From contig NC_087254.1 of NCBI RefSeq assembly GCF_037042905.1, positions 23,227,103 to 23,291,102 of the forward strand: 64,000 nt of DNA. The letters are read 5' to 3'. The first letter of the stretch is position 1. Every line of letters begins with the position of its first letter. Shown one piece after another: positions 19,931 to 31,112 of the stretch. Source of the stretch: Lytechinus pictus (taxonomy: Eukaryota; Echinodermata; Echinoidea; Temnopleuroida; Toxopneustidae). The notes under the pieces were generated by a model, which was not told the origin of the DNA, did not search any database, and saw only the letters and a list, made by a program, of their open reading frames with translations. Position numbers and translations under genes: made by a program.

Positions 19931-20201
19931 TATTATTGCATAGGAATGAGATATAATAAAAAAAGCCCCGCAAAAGGAGATACCCTATATGAAATTTGAA
20001 TTAAATCAATTAGATGAAATCAATACTTATACTTATAAGAAACAGTTGTCTTTAACTACTACTTGCCTTTCTTTTTAGATTTGCCCATCTGGACTCCACC
20101 TCTCTTTGGGATTTTTCCTCAAGCATTTTAATGCTCTGGAACATCAATGCCATGCACTTGACTTAGAAGCAGCCTCCATCCTAGCCAGTAAGGAACGGTG
20201 A
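17891..20201 (+). CDS. exon-repeat gene of an invertebrate transposon-like family (copy Y, probably decayed)
   Basis: Three intact E1-E2 exon pairs, one frameshifted pair and a terminal exon 20079-20201 (ICPSGLHLSLGFFLKHFNAL, then EHQCHALDLEAASILASKER and a stop). I recall the block order from an uncharacterised, widely repeated marine-invertebrate protein family: DYEFLC, GRHCC.xC, LETM.ED..KF, NNVI..PLF.IP, then CP.GLH.SLG.F...F..LE.CH.LD. The Cys/His pattern (GRHCCFC plus CHALD) could bind metal. A plausible origin is a DNA transposon transposase with introns. If spliced linearly, the product would repeat an 87-residue unit. The final frameshifted E2 and the broken N-terminal part argue that no full-length protein is made. 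Confidence 0.45.
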
Positions 20202-20403
20202 TGATGCCTTTAGCAGGTTCATAGCAAAGAAGCAGTTTACAAAGAAGATCAGTGTGTTGGAAGAAGAGCACAAAGACCTACTCCACTAACATCTGTATAT
20301 GTTGCTCTTATATCCTGATCCACAACCAGTTGGCCTTCAAGAAACTGCACAAGAAAAGAGAACATTGTAAATGTATACTTCATTATAGGCCATGATCTAA
20401 AAA

Positions 20404-21977
20404 TGGCAGAAATCTCTCACAGAACTGTCAAAATTCACGATTCATACTCATGAAAGGCTCTTATAATGTCCATATTTCCTAAAAATTGGAGTAACTCTGT
20501 CATTTGTAAGCAGTAAAAGGAGAAATTTTCACTTCTGTTTTGGTTCAAACAGATCGGGTTTCGGGTGATATCGTCTGCATACATAATAGCCCCACATATG
20601 CATTTATGTGTGTGTTGATACACTTGGTTTCTTTCTTTCGTAGCTATTTTAATTGAGCCAAAAGAAACTGATAAATTATTTGATAGTTTTAGCTTTCTTC
20701 CTATCTTTCTTTTCAATCTTTCTTTGTTTCTTCCCTCTCTTCTTTCATTTTTTTTGTTACTGACTTTCTTTTTTAATTTCCCTTTTTTTTTCTTTAATTC
20801 GTTCTTTCATTCTTTCTATCCTTTTAAAAAATATTTTTCTCTATTTCTTTTTTTCTCTCTCTTTCTTTCTTTCTTCTTTTTGGTGATATTTTCCTTTCTT
20901 TAATTCTTGAGTCCATCCATCCTATATTCATCTCTTCTCTTCTTCCTTTCTTTCCTTCCTTCCTTCTTTTTACCCTTTTCTTTCCTTCATTCTTTGTTAC
21001 TTTCTTTGTTTCTTTCTTCCTTCCACCCATCCATCATTTATTTACCCTTTCTTGTTTTTTTTTAATTTCTTCCTTCTTTCAGCCATCTCTCTCTTACATT
21101 CATTCCTTCCTTTCTTCTATCTGTCTTGTTCTTTCCTTTTTCCCTTTGTTAAATCTACCCTTTTACCTTTCCTTTTTTGACTGCTTGCTTCCTCTCTCCT
21201 TTATTCTTTCATTCCTTCCTTTCTTTGTCTCTCAGTCTTTCCATTTTTCTTCCTTTCATCTATTCTTTTATCTTTTCTTTTTTTTATATTGCTTGCTTCT
21301 TTCCTTCCCTTCCTTCCTTTATTTCTTTCCTTCTGTCTATCATTTTACCTTTCCTTTATTTCTTCCTTAATTCCTTTCTTCCTTCTTTCAATCCTTCCTT
21401 CCTCTCTTTCTTTCTTTTGTCCTTCTTTCCATCTCTCCTTTTACCCTTTCTTTTTTATCGCTTCTTTCTTTCCTTTACTACTTTCTGGATTTGTTCTTTC
21501 TTTCTATATTGCTTGCTTCATTTCTTTTTTCTTTTCTTTCTTTCTTATTTTTGTTCCTTCTTTATTCCTTCCTTTCCTTCTTTAGTTCTTTCTTTTTTTC
21601 CCTTCCTTCACATCTATCAATTTTTTACCTTTTCTTTTTTCTTCCTTCCTTCCTTCCTCCTTCCTTCCTTTCTTTTATTCTTTCTTTCTCTTTTTTTTTT
21701 CTTTTTCTTTTCTTTCTTTCTTTCCTTTCTTTCTTTCTTTCCTTTCTTCGTTTCTGTCTTGCTTTCTTTTTGTTCTTCATTCCTTCATTTTATTTGGGGG
21801 GGGGGGGTAACGAAAGGCTAGAAAAATAAACTTGCGCCTTTTTTAAAATGTTTTCTTCATTTTTTGGGACCAGTAGATTTTAGGTTCGGACCAGTAAAAA
21901 TTTGAAAAACTGGGTATCTACTGGTCCGACATGAATAGGTTGGACCAGTAGAAAAAATGGGTTAGTGTGGAGCCCTG
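20404..21977. mobile_element. 5'-truncated copy of the hAT-like element
   Basis: It is identical in layout to the right part of 24301-26236 and ends in GTGTGGAGCCCTG followed by CTATAGG. The left terminal repeat is missing because of the deletion that defines copy 1. Confidence 0.75.
20700..21793. repeat. polypyrimidine tract, about 1.1 kb (copy 1)
   Basis: Interspersed TTTC, TTCC and CTTT units with few purines on plus, ending at a run of G. Frames rich in Phe/Ser/Leu (plus) and Lys/Arg/Glu (minus) here are compositional artefacts. Confidence 0.9.
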
Positions 21978-22088
21978 CTATAGGGACCTACAATACAAAC
22001 AAGGGTATATTCAAAGCTCAATAGTGGGAAAATTTGAATTTAACACTTGTAATTGTAAATGAATAAATGTAACTAATGACCTAAATAA

Positions 22089-22246
22089 GATCTACTTGAA
22101 AAGGTACAACAGAGAGCAACCAGACTTTTGCCTCAGCTCTCCCATCTAGCCTATCCTGAAAGGCTGAAGGCTTTAAAACTACCTACTCTATCATATAGAA
22201 GACAAAGAGCTGAACTGCAATCCAAATATACAAATTTCAAAAGGAC
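22089..22246 (+). pseudogene. truncated LINE reverse-transcriptase C-terminal fragment (copy 1)
   Basis: The frame reads DLLEKVQQRATRLLPQLSHL, then AYPERLKALKLPTLSYRRQR, which is typical of the thumb region of CR1/Jockey-like non-LTR retrotransposon ORF2. It stops abruptly at the unit junction, where sequence switches to the intron of the exon-repeat gene. Confidence 0.75.
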
Positions 22247-22748
22247 TTTTTCTTGTTATTTGTTCAATTTCTTGCTATATTATATCATACAAGTATGATT
22301 CTTTGATTAGTTTTAAGTAATTTCAACAATTTGTTTAACTCCTCATTAGGGCGACATTGCTGCTATTGCACAGCAACAAAGGCACACATCACAAAACCCC
22401 TGTAACAGAGACAATCAACAGAGATCTTGAGACCATGGCAGAAGACCTCGAAAAGTTAAAGATCAAAAATGTCCCGAAGGAGTGTAACAACGTAATCAGG
22501 CAGCCACTCTTCAGAATTCCGTTGAATCAGGTTAGTTGAACAAAAAAGTCATGTAATATATTGGTTTTATTAAAAAAAAAAAAAAAAAAAAACATAAAAA
22601 TATTATTGCATAGGAATGAGATATAATAAAAAAAGCCCCGCAAAAGGAGATACCCTATATGAAATTTGAATTAAATCAATTAGATGAAATCAATACTTAT
22701 ACTTATAAGAAACAGTTGTCTTTAACTACTACTTGCCTTTCTTTTTAG

Positions 22749-22871
22749 ATTTGCCCATCTGGACTCCACCTCTCTTTGGGATTTTTCCTCAAGCATTTTA
22801 ATGCTCTGGAACATCAATGCCATGCACTTGACTTAGAAGCAGCCTCCATCCTAGCCAGTAAGGAACGGTGA
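22749..22871 (+). pseudogene. terminal-exon copy of the exon-repeat gene
   Basis: Same sequence as 20079-20201 (ICPSGLHLSLGFF... to stop) with its CTTTTTAG acceptor. The upstream E2 copy at 22350-22530 carries two 2-bp losses and an early stop. No E1 or 5' part is present, so it is a gene fragment. Confidence 0.7.
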
Positions 22872-24300
22872 TGATGCCTTTAGCAGGTTCATAGCAAAGA
22901 AGCAGTTTACAAAGAAGATCAGTGTGTTGGAAGAAGAGCACAAAGACCTACTCCACTAACATCTGTATATGTTGCTCTTATATCCTGATCCACAACCAGT
23001 TGGCCTTCAAGAAACTGCACAAGAAAAGAGAACATTGTAAATGTATACTTCATTATAGGCCATGATCTAAAAATGTTTTTTTTTCCTGAATCAATTTCAT
23101 TTGTTAAATTTGATTGGCATGCTTCATATGTGTAACTTATCAATTTTTGTACCAAAATAAGTTCTTGTTTTTTTTTCCTTCAAAATATGATCTGACATAC
23201 TGTTCTTTTTACCCTCAATCTACAATCTATTTCTGTTTTGGTAAGGTTTGTGGCTACCAGAGGAGGGGGTTTAAACACTAAAACCTATATCTATTCAACA
23301 AATGCTTCTACTAAGAGTTCAATGTCCAGTATAGAATTAGACACCCCCCCCCCCCACGTCCAATGAAATTGAGAGATGTGCTCCCCCCCCTTATAAGATA
23401 GAATGCCCCCCACCATCTAAGAGAGCTAGAGAATGAGAGATAGACTGACACTATATGCCCCCTCCCCTGGTGGAACCCCCCCCCCCCCGTTGGCCTATGA
23501 CATTGCTTGAAAATGGCCCCTGAATGACCCTTGAGTCTATCCACTTAATGCAGTATATTCAATTTAAATGTTTTTTATGTAAGTACTTAAAAAAAAAAAA
23601 ATATGCTAATAATAATGTATTCAAAGTAAATGCAATTTCAAAACTGCTTTTAGAAAATTTTATCAATATAGATATGAATAATTGTGTTACCGTATTTATC
23701 ATGTTACACTTAAATAATAAAATAATGTAGAGTCTACTATACCTGTCCTCTCCCTCATGTAAATAAGGCTGCTGCACCATCCTCTGATTGAGTCATTTTT
23801 TTCTTCAATAGCTTCATAAGCAATTTGTTCTCGCTCTTGTTTTGTTTACATGTTTTGATTGGTACAAGTATAATTATGGTCGTGCATGGCTACATTTGGT
23901 GGGATTTTTCGAGGTGGTGGTTGAATGTCATTTCATTTGTTTCCCTCACATACCCCATCCTTTTTCGTTTAAGGTTTTCCAAAGCATCCTGTTTTCATTT
24001 CAGCAAGTTTGTTGCATTCTGTCCTGCTGTGCCTTTCCCACTCCACAAATTTCTTTATGATTGACGATTATGGCATATCTGCATTTCTGACACACGCAGG
24101 GGGTGGGGGGTGCACTACTTCTTCATCATTTTCAATGTTTGTTTTGATTATCTGGTTAATTTGTTCAGAAAAATTATTAAATACAGGAAACTTCTTTGCT
24201 CTATGCTGAATCTTTATACTGTAAAGTCTGCATAATTCTGTGAGATTTTGGGTGTGTTTTTCCATGCCACTCACAGTGACATGCACACACACACTATAGG

Positions 24301-26236
24301 CAGGGCTCGACACTAGCGCCGGTCCGACGGTCCCAGACCGGTAAAAAACGCTGTCGGGCCAGTAGATTTTCAGAAATAGGAAGATTTACTGCTCCGACAT
24401 GACCAGTAAAAAATATCATTGTCGGGCCAGTAATTTTTCAAAAAATAGCAAGATTTATGGGTCTGACAAGACCAGTAATAAAAACCATTGTTGGGCCAAT
24501 AACTTTTCCAGAAATGGTCAAATTCACTGCAAACCATTTCCCCCCGTTAAATTCTGTCATTCACACACAGAATGAATCACACGTAAGTGTTACTAAAGTA
24601 GCATACAGTGTACATGTAGCCAGCCACAATTCTCTACTGGCTGTGCGAACGAAGCTTGGCTAAACTCTGGCAGAAATCTCTCACAGAACTGTCAAAATTC
24701 ACGATTCATACTCATGAAAGGCTCTTATAATGTCCATATTTCCTAAAAATTGGAGTAACTCTGTCATTTGTAAGCAGTAAAAGGAGAAATTTTCACTTCT
24801 GTTTTGGTTCAAACAGATCGGGTTTCGGGTGATATCGTCTGCATACATAATAGCCCCACATATGCATTTATGTGTGTGTTGATACACTTGGTTTCTTTCT
24901 TTCGTAGCTATTTTAATTGAGCCAAAAGAAACTGATAAATTATTTGATAGTTTTAGCTTTCTTCCTATCTTTCTTTTCAATCTTTCTTTGTTTCTTCCCT
25001 CTCTTCTTTCATTTTTTTTGTTACTGACTTTCTTTTTTAATTTCCCTTTTTTTTTCTTTAATTCGTTCTTTCTATCCTTTTAAAAAATATTTTTCTCTAT
25101 TTCTTTTTTCTCTCTCTTTCTTTCTTTCTTCTTTTTGGTGATATTTTCCTTTCTTTAATTCTTGAGTCCATCCATCCTATATTCATCTCTTCTCTTCTTC
25201 CTTTCTTTCCTTCCTTCCTTCTTTTTACCCTTTTCTTTCCTTCATTCTTTGTTACTTTCTTTGTTTCTTTCTTTCTTCCTTCCACCCATCCATCATTTAT
25301 TTACCCTTTCTTGTTTTTTTTTAATTTCTTCCTTCTTTCAGCCATCTCTCTCTTACATTCATTCCTTCCTTTCTTCTATCTGTCTTGTTCTTTCCTTTTT
25401 CCCTTTGTTAAATCTACCCTTTTACCTTTCCTTTTTTGACTGCTTGCTTCCTCTCTCCTTTATTCTTTCATTCCTTCCTTTCTTTGTCTCTCAGTCTTTC
25501 CATTTTTCTTCCTTTCATCTATTCTTTTATCTTTTCTTTTTTTTATATTGCTTGCTTCTTTCCTTCCCTTCCTTCCTTTATTTCTTTCCTTCTGTCTATC
25601 ATTTTACCTTTCCTTTATTTCTTCCTTAATTCCTTTCTTCCTTCTTTCAATCCTTCCTTCCTCTCTTTCTTTCTTTTGTCCTTCTTTCCATCTCTCCTTT
25701 TACCCTTTCTTTTTTATCGCTTCTTTCTTTCCTTTACTACTTTCTGGATTTGTTCTTTCTTTCTATATTGCTTGCTTCATTTCTTTTTTCTTTTCTTTCT
25801 TTCTTATTTTTGTTCCTTCTTTATTCCTTCCTTTCCTTCTTTAGTTCTTTCTTTTTTTCCCTTCCTTCACATCTATCAATTTTTTACCTTTTCTTTTTTC
25901 TTCCTTCCTTCCTTCCTCCTTCCTTCCTTTCTTTTATTCTTTCTTTCTCTTTTTTTTTTCTTTTTCTTTTCTTTCTTTCTTTCCTTTCTTTCTTTCTTTC
26001 CTTTCTTCGTTTCTGTCTTGCTTTCTTTTTGTTCTTCATTCCTTCATTTTATTTGGGGGGGGGGGGTAACGAAAGGCTAGAAAAATAAACTTGCGCCTTT
26101 TTAAAAATGTTTTCTTCATTTTTTGGGACCAGTAGATTTTAGGTTCGGACCAGTAAAAATTTGAAAAACTGGGTATCTACTGGTCCGACATGAATAGGTT
26201 GGACCAGTAGAAAAAATGGGTTAGTGTGGAGCCCTG
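24301..26236. mobile_element. hAT-like nonautonomous element with 7-bp target duplication
   Basis: The left end CAGGGCTCGACACTAGC and right end GTTAGTGTGGAGCCCTG are inverted repeats. CTATAGG flanks both sides (24294-24300, 26237-26243). Subterminal repeats built on GGGCCAGTA and GACCAGTAAAAA occur several times at the left end, and in both orientations at the right end, as in many hAT elements. The interior holds no transposase but a polypyrimidine tract of about 1.1 kb. hAT assignment rests on the CAGGG end and the 7-8-bp duplication. Confidence 0.8.
24960..26052. repeat. polypyrimidine tract (copy 2)
   Basis: Same tract as 20700-21793, with small indels of TTC/TTTC units. It lies inside the hAT-like element and ends at a G run. 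Confidence 0.9.
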
Positions 26237-26347
26237 CTATAGGGACCTACAATACAAACAAGGGTATATTCAAAGCTCAATAGTGGGAAAATTTGAATTT
26301 AACACTTGTAATTGTAAATGAATAAATGTAACTAATGACCTAAATAA

Positions 26348-26505
26348 GATCTACTTGAAAAGGTACAACAGAGAGCAACCAGACTTTTGCCTCAGCTCTC
26401 CCATCTAGCCTATCCTGAAAGGCTGAAGGCTTTAAAACTACCTACTCTATCATATAGAAGACAAAGAGCTGAACTGCAATCCAAATATACAAATTTCAAA
26501 AGGAC
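26348..26505 (+). pseudogene. truncated LINE fragment (copy 2)
   Basis: Same fragment and same breakpoint as 22089-22246, showing that both arose by one duplication junction. Confidence 0.75.
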
Positions 26506-27009
26506 TTTTTCTTGTTATTTGTTCAATTTCTTGCTATATTATATCATACAAGTATGATTCTTTGATTAGTTTTAAGTAATTTCAACAATTTGTTTAACTC
26601 CTCATTAGGGCGACATTGCTGCTATTGCACAGCAACAAAGGCACACATCACAAAACCCCTGTAACAGAGACAATCAACAGAGAGATCTTGAGACCATGGC
26701 AGAAGACCTCGAAAAGTTAAAGATCAAAAATGTCCCGAAGGAGTGTAACAACGTAATCAGGCAGCCACTCTTCAGAATTCCGTTGAATCAGGTTAGTTGA
26801 ACAAAAAAGTCATGTAATATATTGGTTTTATTAAAAAAAAAATTAAAAAAAAACATAAAAATATTATTGCATAGGAATGAGATATAATAAAAAAAGCCCC
26901 GCAAAAGGAGATACCCTATATGAAATTTGAATTAAATCAATTAGATGAAATCAATACTTATACTTATAAGAAACAGTTGTCTTTAACTACTACTTGCCTT
27001 TCTTTTTAG

Positions 27010-27132
27010 ATTTGCCCATCTGGACTCCACCTCTCTTTGGGATTTTTCCTCAAGCATTTTAATGCTCTGGAACATCAATGCCATGCACTTGACTTAGAAG
27101 CAGCCTCCATCCTAGCCAGTAAGGAACGGTGA
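27010..27132 (+). pseudogene. terminal-exon copy of the exon-repeat gene
   Basis: Third copy of the ICPSGLHLSLGFF... exon with its acceptor and stop codon, downstream of a frameshifted E2 copy. Gene fragment only. Confidence 0.7.
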
Positions 27133-28565
27133 TGATGCCTTTAGCAGGTTCATAGCAAAGAAGCAGTTTACAAAGAAGATCAGTGTGTTGGAAGAAGAGC
27201 ACAAAGACCTACTCCACTAACATCTGTATATGTTGCTCTTATATCCTGATCCACAACCAGTTGGCCTTCAAGAAACTGCACAAGAAAAGAGAACATTGTA
27301 AATGTATACTTCATTATAGGCCATGATCTAAAAATGTTTTTTTTTCCTGAATCAATTTCATTTGTTAAATTTGATTGGCATGCTTCATATGTGTAACTTA
27401 TCAATTTTTGTACCAAAATAAGTTCTTGTTTTTTTTTCCTTCAAAATATGATCTGACATACTGTTCTTTTTACCCTCAATCTACAATCTATTTCTGTTTT
27501 GGTAAGGTTTGTGGCTACCAGAGGAGGGGGTTTAAACACTAAAACCTATATCTATTCAACAAATGCTTCTACTAAGAGTTCAATGTCCAGTATAGAATTA
27601 GACACCCCCCCCCCCCCACGTCCAATGAAATTGAGAGATGTGCTCCCCCCCCTTATAAGATAGAATGCCCCCCACCATCTAAGAGAGCTAGAGAATGAGA
27701 GATAGACTGACACTATATGCCCCCTCCCCTGGTGGAACCCCCCCCCCCCCCCCGTTGGCCTATGACATTGCTTGAAAATGGCCCCTGAATGACCCTTGAG
27801 TCTATCCACTTAATGCAGTATATTCAATTTAAATGTTTTTTATGTAAGTACTTAAAAAAAAAAAAATATGCTAATAATAATGTATTCAAAGTAAATGCAA
27901 TTTCAAAACTGCTTTTAGAAAATTTTATCAATATAGATATGAATAATTGTGTTACCGTATTTATCATGTTACACTTAAATAATAAAATAATGTAGAGTCT
28001 ACTATACCTGTCCTCTCCCTCATGTAAATAAGGCTGCTGCACCATCCTCTGATTGAGTCATTTTTTTCTTCAATAGCTTCATAAGCAATTTGTTCTCGCT
28101 CTTGTTTTGTTTACATGTTTTGATTGGTACAAGTATAATTATGGTCGTGCATGGCTACATTTGGTGGGATTTTTCGAGGTGGTGGTTGAATGTCATTTCA
28201 TTTGTTTCCCTCACATACCCCATCCTTTTTCGTTTAAGGTTTTCCAAAGCATCCTGTTTTCATTTCAGCAAGTTTGTTGCATTCTGTCCTGCTGTGCCTT
28301 TCCCACTCCACAAATTTCTTTATGATTGACGATTATGGCATATCTGCATTTCTGACACACGCAGGGGGTGGGGGGTGCACTACTTCTTCATCATTTTCAA
28401 TGTTTGTTTTGATTATCTGGTTAATTTGTTCAGAAAAATTATTAAATACAGGAAACTTCTTTGCTCTATGCTGAATCTTTATACTGTAAAGTCTGCATAA
28501 TTCTGTGAGATTTTGGGTGTGTTTTTCCATGCCACTCACAGTGACATGCACACACACACTATAGG

Positions 28566-30511
28566 CAGGGCTCGACACTAGCGCCGGTCCGACGGTCCCA
28601 GACCGGTAAAAAACGCTGTCGGGCCAGTAGATTTTCAGAAATAGGAAGATTTACTGCTCCGACATGACCAGTAAAAAATATCATTGTCGGGCCAGTAATT
28701 TTTCAAAAAATAGCAAGATTTATGGGTCTGACAAGACCAGTAATAAAAACCATTGTTGGGCCAATAACTTTTCCAGAAATGGTCAAATTCACTGCAAACC
28801 ATTTCCCCCCGTTAAATTCTGTCATTCACACACAGAATGAATCACACGTAAGTGTTACTAAAGTAGCATACAGTGTACATGTAGCCAGCCACAATTCTCT
28901 ACTGGCTGTGCGAACGAAGCTTGGCTAAACTCTGGCAGAAATCTCTCACAGAACTGTCAAAATTCACGATTCATACTCATGAAAGGCTCTTATAATGTCC
29001 ATATTTCCTAAAAATTGGAGTAACTCTGTCATTTGTAAGCAGTAAAAGGAGAAATTTTCACTTCTGTTTTGGTTCAAACAGATCGGGTTTCGGGTGATAT
29101 CGTCTGCATACATAATAGCCCCACATATGCATTTATGTGTGTGTTGATACACTTGGTTTCTTTCTTTCGTAGCTATTTTAATTGAGCCAAAAGAAACTGA
29201 TAAATTATTTGATAGTTTTAGCTTTCTTCCTATCTTTCTTTTCAATCTTTCTTTGTTTCTTCCCTCTCTTCTTTCATTTTTTTTGTTACTGACTTTCTTT
29301 TTTAATTTCCCTTTTTTTTTCTTTAATTCGTTCTTTCATTCTTTCTATCCTTTTAAAAAATATTTTTCTCTATTTCTTTTTTCTCTCTCTTTCTTTCTTT
29401 CTTCTTTTTGGTGATATTTTCCTTTCTTTAATTCTTGAGTCCATCCATCCTATATTCATCTCTTCTCTTCTTCCTTTCTTTCCTTCCTTCCTTCTTTTTA
29501 CCCTTTTCTTTCCTTCATTCTTTGTTACTTTCTTTGTTTCTTTCTTTCTTCCTTCCACCCATCCATCATTTATTTACCCTTTCTTGTTTTTTTTTAATTT
29601 CTTCCTTCTTTCAGCCATCTCTCTCTTACATTCATTCCTTCCTTTCTTCTATCTGTCTTGTTCTTTCCTTTTTCCCTTTGTTAAATCTACCCTTTTACCT
29701 TTCCTTTTTTGACTGCTTGCTTCCTCTCTCCTTTATTCTTTCATTCCTTCCTTTCTTTGTCTCTCAGTCTTTCCATTTTTCTTCCTTTCATCTATTCTTT
29801 TATCTTTTCTTTTTTTTATATTGCTTGCTTCTTTCCTTCCCTTCCTTCCTTTATTTCTTTCCTTCTGTCTATCATTTTACCTTTCCTTTATTTCTTCCTT
29901 AATTCCTTTCTTCCTTCTTTCAATCCTTCCTTCCTCTCTTTCTTTCTTTTGTCCTTCTTTCCATCTCTCCTTTTACCCTTTCTTTTTTATCGCTTCTTTC
30001 TTTCCTTTACTACTTTCTGGATTTGTTCTTTCTTTCTATATTGCTTGCTTCATTTCTTTTTTCTTTTCTTTCTTTCTTATTTTTGTTCCTTCTTTATTCC
30101 TTCCTTTCCTTCTTTAGTTCTTTCTTTTTTTCCCTTCCTTCACATCTATCAATTTTTTACCTTTTCTTTTTTCTTCCTTCCTTCCTTCCTCCTTCCTTCC
30201 TTTCTTTTATTCTTTCTTTCTCTTTTTTTTTTCTTTTTCTTTTCTTTCTTTCTTTCCTTTCTTTCTTTCTTTCTTTCCTTTCTTCGTTTCTGTCTTGCTT
30301 TCTTTTTGTTCTTCATTCCTTCATTTTATTTGGGGGGGGGGTAACGAAAGGCTAGAAAAATAAACTTGCGCCTTTTTTAAAATGTTTTCTTCATTTTTTG
30401 GGACCAGTAGATTTTAGGTTCGGACCAGTAAAAATTTGAAAAACTGGGTATCTACTGGTCCGACATGAATAGGTTGGACCAGTAGAAAAAATGGGTTAGT
30501 GTGGAGCCCTG
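28566..30511. mobile_element. hAT-like element, copy 3
   Basis: Same ends as 24301-26236 and the same CTATAGG on both sides (28559-28565, 30512-30518). Identical flanks show it moved with the tandem duplication and not by a second insertion. Confidence 0.8.
29222..30331. repeat. polypyrimidine tract (copy 3)
   Basis: Third copy of the TTTC/TTCC tract. It has one extra CTTT unit near 30260 and a shorter G run at the end than the other copies. Confidence 0.9.
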
Positions 30512-30622
30512 CTATAGGGACCTACAATACAAACAAGGGTATATTCAAAGCTCAATAGTGGGAAAATTTGAATTTAACACTTGTAATTGTAAATGAATAA
30601 ATGTAACTAATGACCTAAATAA

Positions 30623-31112
30623 GATCTACTTGAAAAGGTACAACAGAGAGCAACCAGACTTTTGCCTCAGCTCTCCCATCTAGCCTATCCTGAAAGGCTG
30701 AAGGCTTTAAAACTACCTACTCTATCATATAGAAGACAAAGAGCTGAACTGCAATCCAAATATACAAATTTCAAAAGGACTTGGTCAAATTGACCTCAAC
30801 AACTTTTGAGATTGATGTTCAGGGTAAAACCAGAGGTCACAGCATGAAATAAAGAAAAAAGAGATGCAAATTGCAAATAAGGCAAACTGCCTTTTCAATT
30901 AGGCCTAGGAGTATAAATAACTGGAATGCTATACCCAAGGAAGTGGTTTCTGCATCTAGAGTCAATATGTTCAAATCAGCTATTGAGAGGCACTGGAAAA
31001 ACTATCCACTAAAGTTTTTACCCTACCAGAGACTATCCAACGTGACGAGGGGCAAATAAGCTACAACTTACAAGCTTTACGTCTCTACATCCAAGTAAAT
31101 CCAAGTAAGTAA
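30623..31112 (+). pseudogene. LINE 3' end (reverse transcriptase C-terminus, broken)
   Basis: It continues the fragment seen in copies 1 and 2. The remainder reads RQTAFSIRPRSINNWNAIPK, then EVVSASRVNMFKSAIERHW, the classic C-terminal signature of CR1/Jockey-like ORF2 (R..FS.R....WN.LP..VV.A.....FK..L...W). A stop and frame shift near 30850 break it. It ends with a CCAAGTAAAT-type short repeat, a usual LINE 3' tail. Confidence 0.8.

Larger units (their letters stand above)
19577..22246. repeat. long tandem unit, copy 1 (internally deleted)
   Basis: It contains the E2 pseudo-exon, the terminal exon and the right part of the hAT-like element with its polypyrimidine tract, and ends in a truncated LINE fragment. 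Compared with copy 2 it lacks about 1.6 kb between the AAAAATG at 20401 and GCAGAAATCTC at 20406 (equivalent to 23073-24669). The deletion junction shows a 2-bp TG microhomology. Confidence 0.85.
22247..26505. repeat. tandem unit, copy 2 (about 4.26 kb)
   Basis: The full unit consists of a partial intron, an E2 pseudo-exon (22350-22530), the terminal exon copy (22749-22871), a noncoding segment 23070-24300, the hAT-like element (24301-26236) and a LINE fragment. It differs from copy 3 mainly by indels in mononucleotide runs. Boundaries are set by the abrupt switch LINE to intron at about 22247 and 26506. Confidence 0.9.
26506..30782. repeat. tandem unit, copy 3
   Basis: Same order as copy 2: E2 pseudo-exon near 26610-26790, terminal exon 27010-27132, noncoding segment, hAT-like element 28566-30511, LINE. 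At 30782 the LINE sequence continues instead of switching back to intron, so this is the right end of the array and shows the ancestral junction. Confidence 0.9.

Noticed and set aside
20435-20716. 93-codon minus frame (MKRKIGRKLKLSNNLSVS...) identical at 24699 and 28964
   Set aside because: Conservation only reflects the recent tandem duplication. It lies inside the hAT-like element next to the polypyrimidine tract, and no family was recognised.
21146-21829. Phe/Ser/Leu-rich frames of up to 214 codons, repeated at 25.2-26.1 and 29.4-30.4 kb
   Set aside because: These are translations of the polypyrimidine tract (TTT, TCC, CTT codons); compositional artefact.
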